A stretch of DNA of 12,597 nt, from the NCBI GenBank assembly GCA_905215275.1, contig CAJMPE010000042.1, forward strand, positions 1-12,597, written 5' to 3'. The first letter of the stretch is position 1. The number at the start of each line of letters is the position of its first letter. Shown here in pieces: positions 6,282 to 11,676 of this stretch. Under the pieces are notes generated by a model. That model was not told where the DNA came from and ran no database searches. It saw only the letters and a program-made list of their open reading frames with translations. A program made the translations under genes and the position numbers. The DNA comes from an uncultured bacterium (GTDB lineage Bacteria; Actinomycetota; Coriobacteriia; Coriobacteriales; Coriobacteriaceae).

Positions 6282-7166
6282 ATGTCCGATATCGAGAATT
6301 CGGCAGGCGACACGCGCCCGATTGGCGTGTTCGATTCTGGTTTGGGCGGTCTGACGGTTGCGCGCGCCATCGCGACGGCGCTACCGCACGAGTCCGTCTA
6401 CTACTTCGGCGACACCAAACGCTGCCCCTACGGCACGCGCACCGAGGATGAGGTGCGCTCGTTTGCGTTGCAGGCGGGTCGTTGGCTTTCGAAGCACGAC
6501 GTCAAGATTATGGTCATCGCCTGCAACACGGCGACTGCTGCGGCCTTGCGTCTGGCCCAGCAGGTGCTCGACGTTCCTGTGATCGGCGTGATCGCGCCGG
6601 GTGCCCGTGCGGCAATCAACAGCACCCGCACGCGCCGGGTGGGCGTACTCGCCACCAACCTCACTATTCGCTCGGGCGCCTACACGCGCGCCATTCAGGA
6701 TCTAGATGCCGGCGTCGATGTATACGGCTGTCCTGCCTCGAGCTTTGTCGAGGTTGTCGAACACGAGCTCGCCTCGGGTGCACATCTGCAGGAACAGTGG
6801 CTTGAGAACGAGGACATCTTCGATACGCCTGCCGTGCGTGCGCTGGTGGGTGCCACGGTTGAGCCGCTGCGCGACCACGGTATCGATACCGTGGTGCTCG
6901 GCTGTACACATTTTCCGCTGTTGGTGGGACCTATCCGCCATGCTCTGGGGCCTGGGGTGCGCGTCGTGAGTTCCGCCGAGGAGACCACACGCGAGCTGAC
7001 CGATATCCTCACGCGCCGCGAGCAGCTGGCGGGCGACGCCGCCGAGCCGCAGCATCGTTTTGCCACGACGGCCGATAACATTGCCGAGTTTGCGGTGGCG
7101 GGCAGTTTTATCTTTGGCCAGCCGCTCAAGAGCATTGAGCATATCGATATCGACGAACTGAAATAG
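6282..7166 (+). CDS. murI: glutamate racemase
   Basis: Interconverts L- and D-glutamate without a cofactor, supplying D-Glu for the peptidoglycan stem peptide (EC 5.1.1.3). The 294 residues are slightly longer than the usual ~265-285. The N-terminal signature PIGVFDSGLGGLTV includes Asp18. YFGDTKRCPYG follows. The two catalytic cysteines are Cys81 in ACNTATAAA and Cys208 in LGCTHFPLL. Nothing is missing. The start ATG 6282 has GGTGAGG at 6273-6279, closer than normal (two to three bases), but no better in-frame start lies upstream. The gap from the HAD gene is 51 bases with no terminator, so they may share a transcript. The gap to rph is 55 bases. murI-rph-rdgB is a common order in actinobacteria. 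Confidence 0.93.
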   Translation: MSDIENSAGDTRPIGVFDSGLGGLTVARAIATALPHESVYYFGDTKRCPYGTRTEDEVRSFALQAGRWLSKHDVKIMVIACNTATAAALRLAQQVLDVPVIGVIAPGARAAINSTRTRRVGVLATNLTIRSGAYTRAIQDLDAGVDVYGCPASSFVEVVEHELASGAHLQEQWLENEDIFDTPAVRALVGATVEPLRDHGIDTVVLGCTHFPLLVGPIRHALGPGVRVVSSAEETTRELTDILTRREQLAGDAAEPQHRFATTADNIAEFAVAGSFIFGQPLKSIEHIDIDELK

Positions 7167-7221
7167 ATAAAAGGTCACCGACCAAAGGCTCACGTCCACC
7201 TTTTGCCGAAAGGATTTTTCC

Positions 7222-7947
7222 ATGGAGTATATGCAGGTCAACCGCACCAACGGCCGTGCCGCCAATGAGCTGCGCCCTGTCAAGCTCACCCGTGGTGTTA
7301 TGAAGCATGCCCACGGCTCGTGCCTGGCTGAGTTCGGTGACACGCGCGTGCTGTGTGCCGCCACAATTGAGGAGGGCGTGCCGGGCTGGCGCAAGGGCGC
7401 CAAGGCCGGTTGGGTAACGGCGGAGTACGCCATGCTGCCGGCATCGACCGGCAAGCGCTGCAAGCGCGAGCATGCCAACCGCAAGGGTCGCTCCATGGAG
7501 ATCGAACGCCTCATCGGTCGCAGCCTGCGTACCATCGTCAATATGAAGGCACTTGGCGAGTACACCGTTACCGTCGACTGCGATGTGATCCAGGCCGATG
7601 GCGGCACACGCACGGCGAGCATTACCGGCGCCTGGGTGGCGCTGCACGACGCCCTTGCCATGTGGGTCGAGGCGGGTAAGCTCGAGCGCATCCCGCTCAC
7701 GGGCCAGGTCGCCGCGATTTCCATGGGCGTTGTCGACGGCAACACTCTGCTCGACCTGGATTATTCCGAGGACAGTCACGCCGAGGTCGACATGAACCTT
7801 GTCGCCACCGATACCGGTGAGATGATCGAGCTCCAGGGCACCGGCGAGCAGGCGCCCTTCGACCGCAAGCGCCTCAATGCCCTGCTCGATTTGGGCGACA
7901 AGGGCATTGCCGAGCTCATCGAGCTCCAGCGCCAAGCCCTCGCCTAA
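7222..7947 (+). CDS. rph: ribonuclease PH
   Basis: A phosphate-dependent 3'-5' exoribonuclease that trims tRNA precursors and acts as a hexamer (EC 2.7.7.56). The 241 residues match the family. NGRAANELRPV is the N-terminal signature. GWVTAEYAMLP (63-73), GRSMEIERLIGRSLR (89-103) and DCDVIQADGGTRTASITGA (119-137) are the conserved core that forms the phosphate and RNA site. The domain runs to LLDLGDKGIAELIELQ. GAAAGGA at 7208-7214 lies seven bases before ATG 7222, favouring this start over the Met at residue 4. The stop codon is part of the left arm of the following terminator. It probably shares a transcript with murI. Confidence 0.94.
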   Translation: MEYMQVNRTNGRAANELRPVKLTRGVMKHAHGSCLAEFGDTRVLCAATIEEGVPGWRKGAKAGWVTAEYAMLPASTGKRCKREHANRKGRSMEIERLIGRSLRTIVNMKALGEYTVTVDCDVIQADGGTRTASITGAWVALHDALAMWVEAGKLERIPLTGQVAAISMGVVDGNTLLDLDYSEDSHAEVDMNLVATDTGEMIELQGTGEQAPFDRKRLNALLDLGDKGIAELIELQRQALA

Positions 7948-7986
7948 CCTGCCAAAAAGGGACAGGTTTATTTTGGCAGGTTTTAT
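7946..7986 (+). terminator. intrinsic terminator after rph with an alternative fold
   Basis: A perfect 12-bp stem, AACCTGCCAAAA 7946-7957 with TTTTGGCAGGTT 7971-7982, is followed by TTAT. The left arm includes the last two bases of the rph stop codon. An internal copy of CAGGTT (7963-7968) can instead pair with AACCTG 7946-7951. The A/T-rich lower stem would also let it work on the minus strand. Confidence 0.75.
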
Positions 7987-8076
7987 CTGCGGAAACGCTG
8001 AACTGTAAGGCTGCTGCCGCGCGAGGGGAGGGGCTTGAGAGCCTAATTACCTTTTGTGTGGCGTTGTTATAAGAAC

Positions 8077-8082
8077 AAGGAG
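8077..8082 (+). promoter_or_regulatory. ribosome binding site fixing the rdgB start
   Basis: AAGGAG lies seven bases before ATG 8090. The frame is open further up to 8054, but that start has no such site. TTATAA at 8067-8072 could be a -10, with no clear -35. Confidence 0.75.
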
Positions 8083-8089
8083 ACCATTC

Positions 8090-8731
8090 ATGGCGCTTGA
8101 GAAGATCGACATCGACACCCTCGACCCGGCGGCGACCATCGTCGTGGCAACGGGCAACGCCCATAAGCTCACCGAGATCGAGGCCATTTTGGGCAAGGTT
8201 ATGCCCGAGGTTCGCTTTGTGGCGCTCGGCCAGCTGGGCGATTTTGAGGACCCCGAGGAAAATGGCACGACGTTTTTGGAGAACGCCATCATCAAGGCCC
8301 AGGCTGCGGTGGAGGAGACGGGCCTTATGGCCATTGCCGACGATTCGGGCCTGGTCGTCGACGCGCTGGACGGTGAGCCCGGTGTGTATAGCGCGCGCTA
8401 CGCGGGCGTTCACGGCGACGATGCCACCAACAATGCCAAGCTGCTCGTGAATCTGGAGGGCGTGGCCGACGAGGACCGCACCGCGCGCTTTATGAGCGTC
8501 GTCGCGCTCATCGACACGGACGGTTTGGTCACCTATGGTGAGGGCGCCTGCGAGGGCGTTATCGCACATGAGGGCCGCGGCGATCACGGCTTTGGCTACG
8601 ACCCGCTGTTCCTGCCGGTCGACACGCCGGGCAAGACCATGGCCGAGCTGACGGCGGACGAGAAGAACGCCATCAGCCATCGATTCCATGCGCTCGAGCA
8701 CCTATCCGCCAAACTGACGGGCGAGGAGTAG
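8090..8731 (+). CDS. rdgB: XTP/dITP pyrophosphatase (RdgB/HAM1 family)
   Basis: Hydrolyses the non-canonical nucleotides XTP, dITP and ITP to monophosphates, keeping deaminated purines out of DNA and RNA (EC 3.6.1.66). From ATG 8090 the protein has 213 residues, close to the ~200 of the family. The substrate-binding signature is ATGNAHKLTEIEAIL (20-34). The catalytic and metal-binding region is ADDSGLVVDALDG (83-95), followed by PGVYSARYAG. Near the C-terminus come HGFGYDPLF and EKNAISHR. The N-terminus has ~14 residues before the first strand, slightly longer than usual. It follows the terminator after rph, so it may start a new unit. Its stop lies three bases before the dtd start, so the two are translated from one message. 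Confidence 0.93.
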   Translation: MALEKIDIDTLDPAATIVVATGNAHKLTEIEAILGKVMPEVRFVALGQLGDFEDPEENGTTFLENAIIKAQAAVEETGLMAIADDSGLVVDALDGEPGVYSARYAGVHGDDATNNAKLLVNLEGVADEDRTARFMSVVALIDTDGLVTYGEGACEGVIAHEGRGDHGFGYDPLFLPVDTPGKTMAELTADEKNAISHRFHALEHLSAKLTGEE

Positions 8732-8734
8732 GCC

Positions 8735-9181
8735 GTGCGTGCGGTGGTGCAGCGCGTGCTCAACGCCGGCGTGACGGTCGACGGCGAGTGCGTGGGCAAA
8801 ATCGGGCGCGGCTATCTGGTGCTGCTGGGCGTGGGCCACGGCGACACGCGCGCCGAGGCCGATAAGCTGTGGGGCAAGCTCCGGGGCTTGCGCATTAACG
8901 AGGACGAGAACGGCAAGACCAACCTGGCACTTGCCGATGTCGACGGCGAGGTTCTCGTGGTGTCGCAGTTCACGCTGTTCGCCGATTGTCGTCACGGCCG
9001 CCGTCCATCGTTTACGGATGCTGGCGCCCCCGATGTTGCCAACGAGCTCTACGAGTACTTCCTGACGCTCGTTCGCCAAGATGTCGAACACATGGCGCAC
9101 GGCATCTTTGGCGCCGATATGAAGGTCGACCTCGTCAACGACGGCCCATTCACCATCGTCTTGGACACCGATAGTCTGTAA
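8735..9181 (+). CDS. dtd: D-aminoacyl-tRNA deacylase
   Basis: Cleaves D-amino acids (and glycine from tRNA-Ala) off mischarged tRNA; acts as a homodimer in the cytoplasm (EC 3.1.1.96). The 148 residues match the family. MRAVVQRVLNAGVTVDGE is the usual start. SQFTLFAD (77-84) holds the conserved Thr and Phe. GRRPSFTDA follows. The cross-subunit Gly-Pro motif is NDGPFT (135-140), which confers chiral proofreading. GTG at 8735 is the start. Its ribosome binding site, GAGGAG at 8723-8728, lies inside the end of rdgB, so translation is coupled. No strong terminator follows, only a T6 run at 9203-9208 without a good stem. Confidence 0.94.
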   Translation: MRAVVQRVLNAGVTVDGECVGKIGRGYLVLLGVGHGDTRAEADKLWGKLRGLRINEDENGKTNLALADVDGEVLVVSQFTLFADCRHGRRPSFTDAGAPDVANELYEYFLTLVRQDVEHMAHGIFGADMKVDLVNDGPFTIVLDTDSL

Positions 9182-9214
9182 GTAGTCAATTTGGGACCGG
9201 GCTTTTTTAGCTAC

Positions 9215-9244
9215 TTGCGTATGGCCACAACAGGGTGCTATAGT
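9215..9244 (+). promoter_or_regulatory. promoter of veg-ispE, extended -10 type
   Basis: A -35 TTGCGT at 9215-9220, an 18-base spacer and a -10 TATAGT at 9239-9244, preceded by TG (9236-9237) in extended -10 position. Transcription should begin near 9251, giving a leader of about 60 bases. Confidence 0.65.
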
Positions 9245-9264
9245 ATTAGAGTTTTGTCTATCTT

Positions 9265-9284
9265 AGGGGTATTATCCCCTTTTT
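9265..9284 (+). terminator. short hairpin with T-tract in the veg leader
   Basis: AGGGG 9265-9269 pairs with CCCCT 9276-9280 over a six-base loop, and T runs on through 9284. It lies between the promoter and the ribosome binding site, so it could act as a weak attenuator. Five base pairs is short. Confidence 0.35.
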
Positions 9285-9311
9285 GAATTGCACCTTCTGG
9301 AGGCCCTGTTC

Positions 9312-9608
9312 ATGGAAGAGATGGAAGTCAATCACGTCGACGACATCCACGAGAAGCTGACCGATATGGTGGGCGATCGCGTTAAGGTGAAGGCCAACAT
9401 GGGTCGCACCCGCGTCGTCGAGCGCATGGGCACCATCAAGAGCGTCCATCCGGCAGTCTTTATCGTCGAGGTCGACGAGCGCCGTGGCCGCAAGTCGCGT
9501 CAGTCCTACCAGTATATTGATGTTCTCACCGGCCAGGTCGAGCTGTTCGACCCCGAGAGCGGCGAGCACATTTTTACCCCGCTCGGCAATCAGCTCGAGG
9601 AGCACTAG
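9312..9608 (+). CDS. veg: Veg family protein
   Basis: A 98-residue protein matching the Veg family (DUF1021). The conserved core is about residues 12-79: HEKLTDMVGDRVKVKAN, GRTRVVERMGTIKSVHPAVFIVEVD, then SYQYIDVLTGQVELF. The family predicts a small beta-rich fold. In Bacillus subtilis Veg is abundant and linked to biofilm matrix expression; a biochemical activity is not established, so no function is claimed for this copy. ATG 9312 is chosen because GGAGG at 9299-9303 precedes it by eight bases; the frame opens upstream to 9288 but without a site there. A C-terminal extension of ~18 polar residues goes beyond the Bacillus protein. The stop is two bases before ispE, the same gene neighbourhood as in Bacillus. 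Confidence 0.88.
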   Translation: MEEMEVNHVDDIHEKLTDMVGDRVKVKANMGRTRVVERMGTIKSVHPAVFIVEVDERRGRKSRQSYQYIDVLTGQVELFDPESGEHIFTPLGNQLEEH

Positions 9609-9610
9609 CG

Positions 9611-10507
9611 GTGACCGATTGGTCCCTGACCCTTTCCGCGCCGGCAAAGATCAACCTCTATCTGGGGGTTCATACCGAGCGCGACGACCGCGGCTACCAT
9701 AAGGTCGATTCCCTGATGGCAGCCGTCGGTCTTGTCGATACCGTTACGGTTACGCCGGCACAGGCGCTGACCGTCCAGACGATTCCGGCATCCGACTTTC
9801 CCATGCAAAAGAATACGGCGTATCGTGCGGCCGCTGCTATGGCCGAGCATTATGGTCGCGAAGCCAATGTCTGCATCACGATCGAGAAGCGCATCCCGTT
9901 GTGTGCCGGCCTGGGCGGTCCTTCGACGGATGCCGCGGCGGTCATTGTCGCCATGGCAGAGAGTTGGGGCATCGACCGTGCCGATCCCGCGCTGGACAAC
10001 ATCGCGCGCGGCATTGGCGCTGACGTTCCCTTCTTTTTGCATGCCAGCCCTGCATTTTACGTGGGTGGGGGAGACGTGCTGGCAACCGAGTACCCCGCAC
10101 TTCCCGCGACACCCGTCGTGCTGGTCAAGCCGCGCGAGGCAAGCGTTTCAACAATTGAAGCCTATCGACGTTTTGACGAGACCCCAGAGCCTGCGGACAA
10201 GCCCGGAGCGATCGCATCTGCCCTTCGCTCGGGAGATGCAGGGGCGGCCTACGCACTCGTCCACAACAACCTGGGTGTCATTTCCGCGCAGATGGAGCCG
10301 CGGATCCAAACGGTGCTCGACTGGCTCCGTTCACAGGACGGTGCCATTGCCGCAAACGTGTGCGGTTCGGGTGCCTGCTCGTTTGCTCTCTGCGATAGCG
10401 CCGCCACGGCAGCCAATCTTGCGGCAGCCGCTCAACAAAACGGCTGGTGGGCTTATGCAACGGAGCTCGTTTCCGACACGGTTCGCATTGAAGCGCCAAA
10501 GAAGTAA
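9611..10507 (+). CDS. ispE: 4-diphosphocytidyl-2-C-methyl-D-erythritol kinase
   Basis: A GHMP kinase that phosphorylates CDP-methylerythritol in the MEP pathway to isoprenoid precursors (EC 2.7.1.148). The 298 residues match the family. The N-terminal APAKINLYLGV includes Lys13. GYHKVDSLMAAVGLVD binds substrate. The ATP-binding glycine-rich loop is IPLCAGLGGPSTDAAA (95-110), with Pro104 where GLGGGSSDAA is usual. GADVPFF (136-142) carries the catalytic Asp138. VCGSGACSFAL is the C-terminal GHMP motif. The start is GTG 9611; its ribosome binding site GAGGAG (9597-9602) lies inside veg, so translation is coupled. It shares the veg promoter. The MEP pathway, not mevalonate, is expected in this organism group. 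Confidence 0.94.
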   Translation: MTDWSLTLSAPAKINLYLGVHTERDDRGYHKVDSLMAAVGLVDTVTVTPAQALTVQTIPASDFPMQKNTAYRAAAAMAEHYGREANVCITIEKRIPLCAGLGGPSTDAAAVIVAMAESWGIDRADPALDNIARGIGADVPFFLHASPAFYVGGGDVLATEYPALPATPVVLVKPREASVSTIEAYRRFDETPEPADKPGAIASALRSGDAGAAYALVHNNLGVISAQMEPRIQTVLDWLRSQDGAIAANVCGSGACSFALCDSAATAANLAAAAQQNGWWAYATELVSDTVRIEAPKK

Positions 10508-10542
10508 AAATTTCTCTGGCACACGACGGAAATCTTTGTTAC

Positions 10543-10548
10543 TATAGT
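10543..10548 (+). promoter_or_regulatory. probable -10 box of tRNA-Pro
   Basis: TATAGT lies eight bases before the mature 5' end. TGGCAC at 10517-10522 is a weak -35 at a 20-base spacing, so the assignment is tentative. Confidence 0.4.
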
Positions 10549-10556
10549 CGAGCTAA

Positions 10557-10633
10557 CGGGTTGTGGCTCAGTTTGGTAGAGCACTGCGTTCGGGACGCAG
10601 GGGTCGCTGGTTCAAATCCAGTCAACCCGACCA
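10557..10633 (+). tRNA. tRNA-Pro (anticodon CGG)
   Basis: It folds completely. The acceptor is CGGGTTG/CAACCCG and the D-stem GCTC/GAGC. The anticodon stem is CTGCG/CGCAG with loop TTCGGGA, anticodon CGG at 10591-10593. The T-arm is GCTGG-TTCAAAT-CCAGT, where the first pair is G-U. The discriminator is A and CCA is encoded (10631-10633). The anticodon loop matches that of Escherichia coli proK. It reads the codon CCG, common in this GC-rich genome. A terminator follows 10 bases later. Confidence 0.95.
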
Positions 10634-10643
10634 GAGCATGAGG

Positions 10644-10671
10644 AGGGACCGCTTCTTGCGGTCCCTTTTTT
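10644..10671 (+). terminator. intrinsic terminator after tRNA-Pro
   Basis: A perfect 9-bp stem, AGGGACCGC 10644-10652 with GCGGTCCCT 10658-10666, closes a five-base loop. A T6 run covers 10666-10671. Confidence 0.95.
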
Positions 10672-10679
10672 AGCTATTG

Positions 10680-10708
10680 TTGTGATACCGCGATACCCGC
10701 GGTATACT
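10680..10708 (+). promoter_or_regulatory. promoter of tatA with an operator-like palindrome
   Basis: A -35 TTGTGA (10680-10685), a 17-base spacer and a -10 TATACT (10703-10708). The inverted repeat ATACCGCG 10685-10692 with CGCGGTAT 10698-10705 fills the spacer and overlaps the -10. A bound repressor there would block RNA polymerase. GATACC occurs twice in direct order and once inverted. Confidence 0.6.
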
Positions 10709-10744
10709 CATTCGAGCTTGTCTCGCTGTATTGTGGAGGTCTAC

Positions 10745-11020
10745 ATGCTTGGACTGAGGGCTCCTGAGCTCATCATTATTCTCGTTGTTGTCCTGATTAT
10801 CTTTGGGCCTAAGAACCTGCCGAAGCTCGGTAAGTCCCTCGGCTCTACCGTCAAGAATATCCGCGAGGGTATGGAGGGCGACGATAAGGGCGAAACCAAG
10901 CAGGCCGAGGACGTTGTGGTCGAGGAGTCCAAGGAGGACAAGGAGATCGCAGAGCTCGAGGCCAAGCTCGCTGCTGCCAAGCAAAAGAAGGCAGAGGACA
11001 GCGACGCGGACGCAGAGTAG
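10745..11020 (+). CDS. tatA: Sec-independent protein translocase subunit TatA
   Basis: A small membrane protein of the twin-arginine translocation system, which exports folded proteins. From ATG 10745 it has 91 residues. One membrane segment spans about 7-20 (ELIIILVVVLIIF). The hinge FGPKNLPKLGKSLG (20-33) is the family signature. An amphipathic helix follows to about 43, then an acidic, lysine-rich tail of ~48 residues that is probably disordered or coiled. GGAGG at 10735-10739 lies five bases upstream; the frame opens to 10682 but that start overlaps the promoter. TatC and TatB are not in the window. TatA and TatB are hard to separate from sequence; the short length favours TatA. It forms its own unit, with a promoter before and a terminator after. 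Confidence 0.88.
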   Translation: MLGLRAPELIIILVVVLIIFGPKNLPKLGKSLGSTVKNIREGMEGDDKGETKQAEDVVVEESKEDKEIAELEAKLAAAKQKKAEDSDADAE

Positions 11021-11045
11021 TCCCATCCCTTTGGGGTGAGCACCT

Positions 11046-11078
11046 GACCGGCTTGCCCGCAGGCTAGCCGGTCTTTTT
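11046..11078 (+). terminator. intrinsic terminator after tatA
   Basis: GACCGGCT 11046-11053 pairs with AGCCGGTC 11066-11073. Inside, after a T-T mismatch, GCC 11055-11057 pairs with GGC 11062-11064 over a CGCA loop. TTTTT 11074-11078 follows. Confidence 0.92.
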
Positions 11079-11086
11079 CGTTTTTG

Positions 11087-11112
11087 TTGACAGTTGATCG
11101 TTACATCATAGT
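11087..11112 (+). promoter_or_regulatory. possible greA promoter
   Basis: A perfect -35 TTGACA lies at 11087-11092. The best -10 candidate, CATAGT 11107-11112, is only 14 bases away, so the pairing is doubtful. Confidence 0.3.
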
Positions 11113-11127
11113 TGGGGAGATATCCGT

Positions 11128-11598
11128 ATGGACGCAAGCCAGATCGTACTGACCGCTGAGGGCCGCCAGAAGCTCGTCGAGGAGCTCGCTTGGCGTGAGG
11201 GCGATTACGCCAAGGAGATCGTCGAGGACATCAAGGAAGCCCGCGCGTTCGGCGACCTTTCGGAGAACTCCGAGTACGATGCCGCCAAGGACAAGCAGGC
11301 CCAGAATGCTGCTCGCATCGCCGAGATTCAGGCTATTCTCGCCAACGCCCAGGTTGCTGCCACCACGGGTGATCTGACCGTCTCCATCGGTTCCACCGTT
11401 TCGTTGATTGATCCCAACGGTGAGGTCATGGAGGTCACGCTTGTCGGTACCACCGAGACCAACTCGCTCGAGCACAAGATCTCCAACGAGTCTCCGGTCG
11501 GCCACGCCATCATTGGTCATGGCGAGGGCGACTCCGTCGAGGTCGTTACGCCTTCCGGCAAGACTCGCGTCTACACCATCGCCAAGATCGCACGCTAG
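11128..11598 (+). CDS. greA: transcription elongation factor GreA
   Basis: Binds the secondary channel of RNA polymerase and stimulates cleavage of backtracked RNA, rescuing stalled complexes. The 156 residues match the family (~158). The N-terminal coiled coil covers about 8-75, with LTAEGRQKLVEEL at its start. The tip motif FGDLSENSEYDAAK (41-54) carries the acidic residues Asp43 and Glu46 that coordinate the catalytic metal. The C-terminal FKBP-like domain follows from about 83: VSIGSTVSLIDPNG, ISNESPVGHAIIGHGEGDSVEV. GGGGAGA at 11114-11120 precedes ATG by seven bases. The gap to lysS is 78 bases, with a terminator-like hairpin. greA next to lysS is a common actinobacterial arrangement. 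Confidence 0.95.
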   Translation: MDASQIVLTAEGRQKLVEELAWREGDYAKEIVEDIKEARAFGDLSENSEYDAAKDKQAQNAARIAEIQAILANAQVAATTGDLTVSIGSTVSLIDPNGEVMEVTLVGTTETNSLEHKISNESPVGHAIIGHGEGDSVEVVTPSGKTRVYTIAKIAR

Positions 11599-11626
11599 AC
11601 CACGGTCCCGCGTAAAGGTATGTTTT

Positions 11627-11659
11627 CGCTCCCTGGGACCGAATCCTGGGGAGCGTTTT
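11627..11659 (+). terminator. terminator or attenuator between greA and lysS
   Basis: A 12-bp stem, 11627-11638 with 11644-11655, contains two G-U wobbles and closes a CCGAA loop; TTTT 11656-11659 follows. CGGTCCC 11603-11609 can pair perfectly with GGGACCG 11635-11641 and would break this hairpin. The hairpin ends only 17 bases before lysS. Confidence 0.75.
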
Positions 11660-11676
11660 AGTTTGAGGAGCTAACT

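Noticed and set aside
7169..7204. Hairpin AAAAGGT/ACCTTTT between murI and rph as a terminator
   Set aside because: Only seven mostly A-T pairs with a 22-base loop; the T-run is the stem itself. Too weak to call.
10682..10744. Upstream start for tatA
   Set aside because: It would put coding sequence over the promoter and add a non-membrane tail before the TatA helix; ATG 10745 has GGAGG in place.
11620..11661. 13-codon leader peptide before lysS
   Set aside because: AAAGG is too close to the ATG, there are no lysine codons, and the frame simply crosses the terminator stem.
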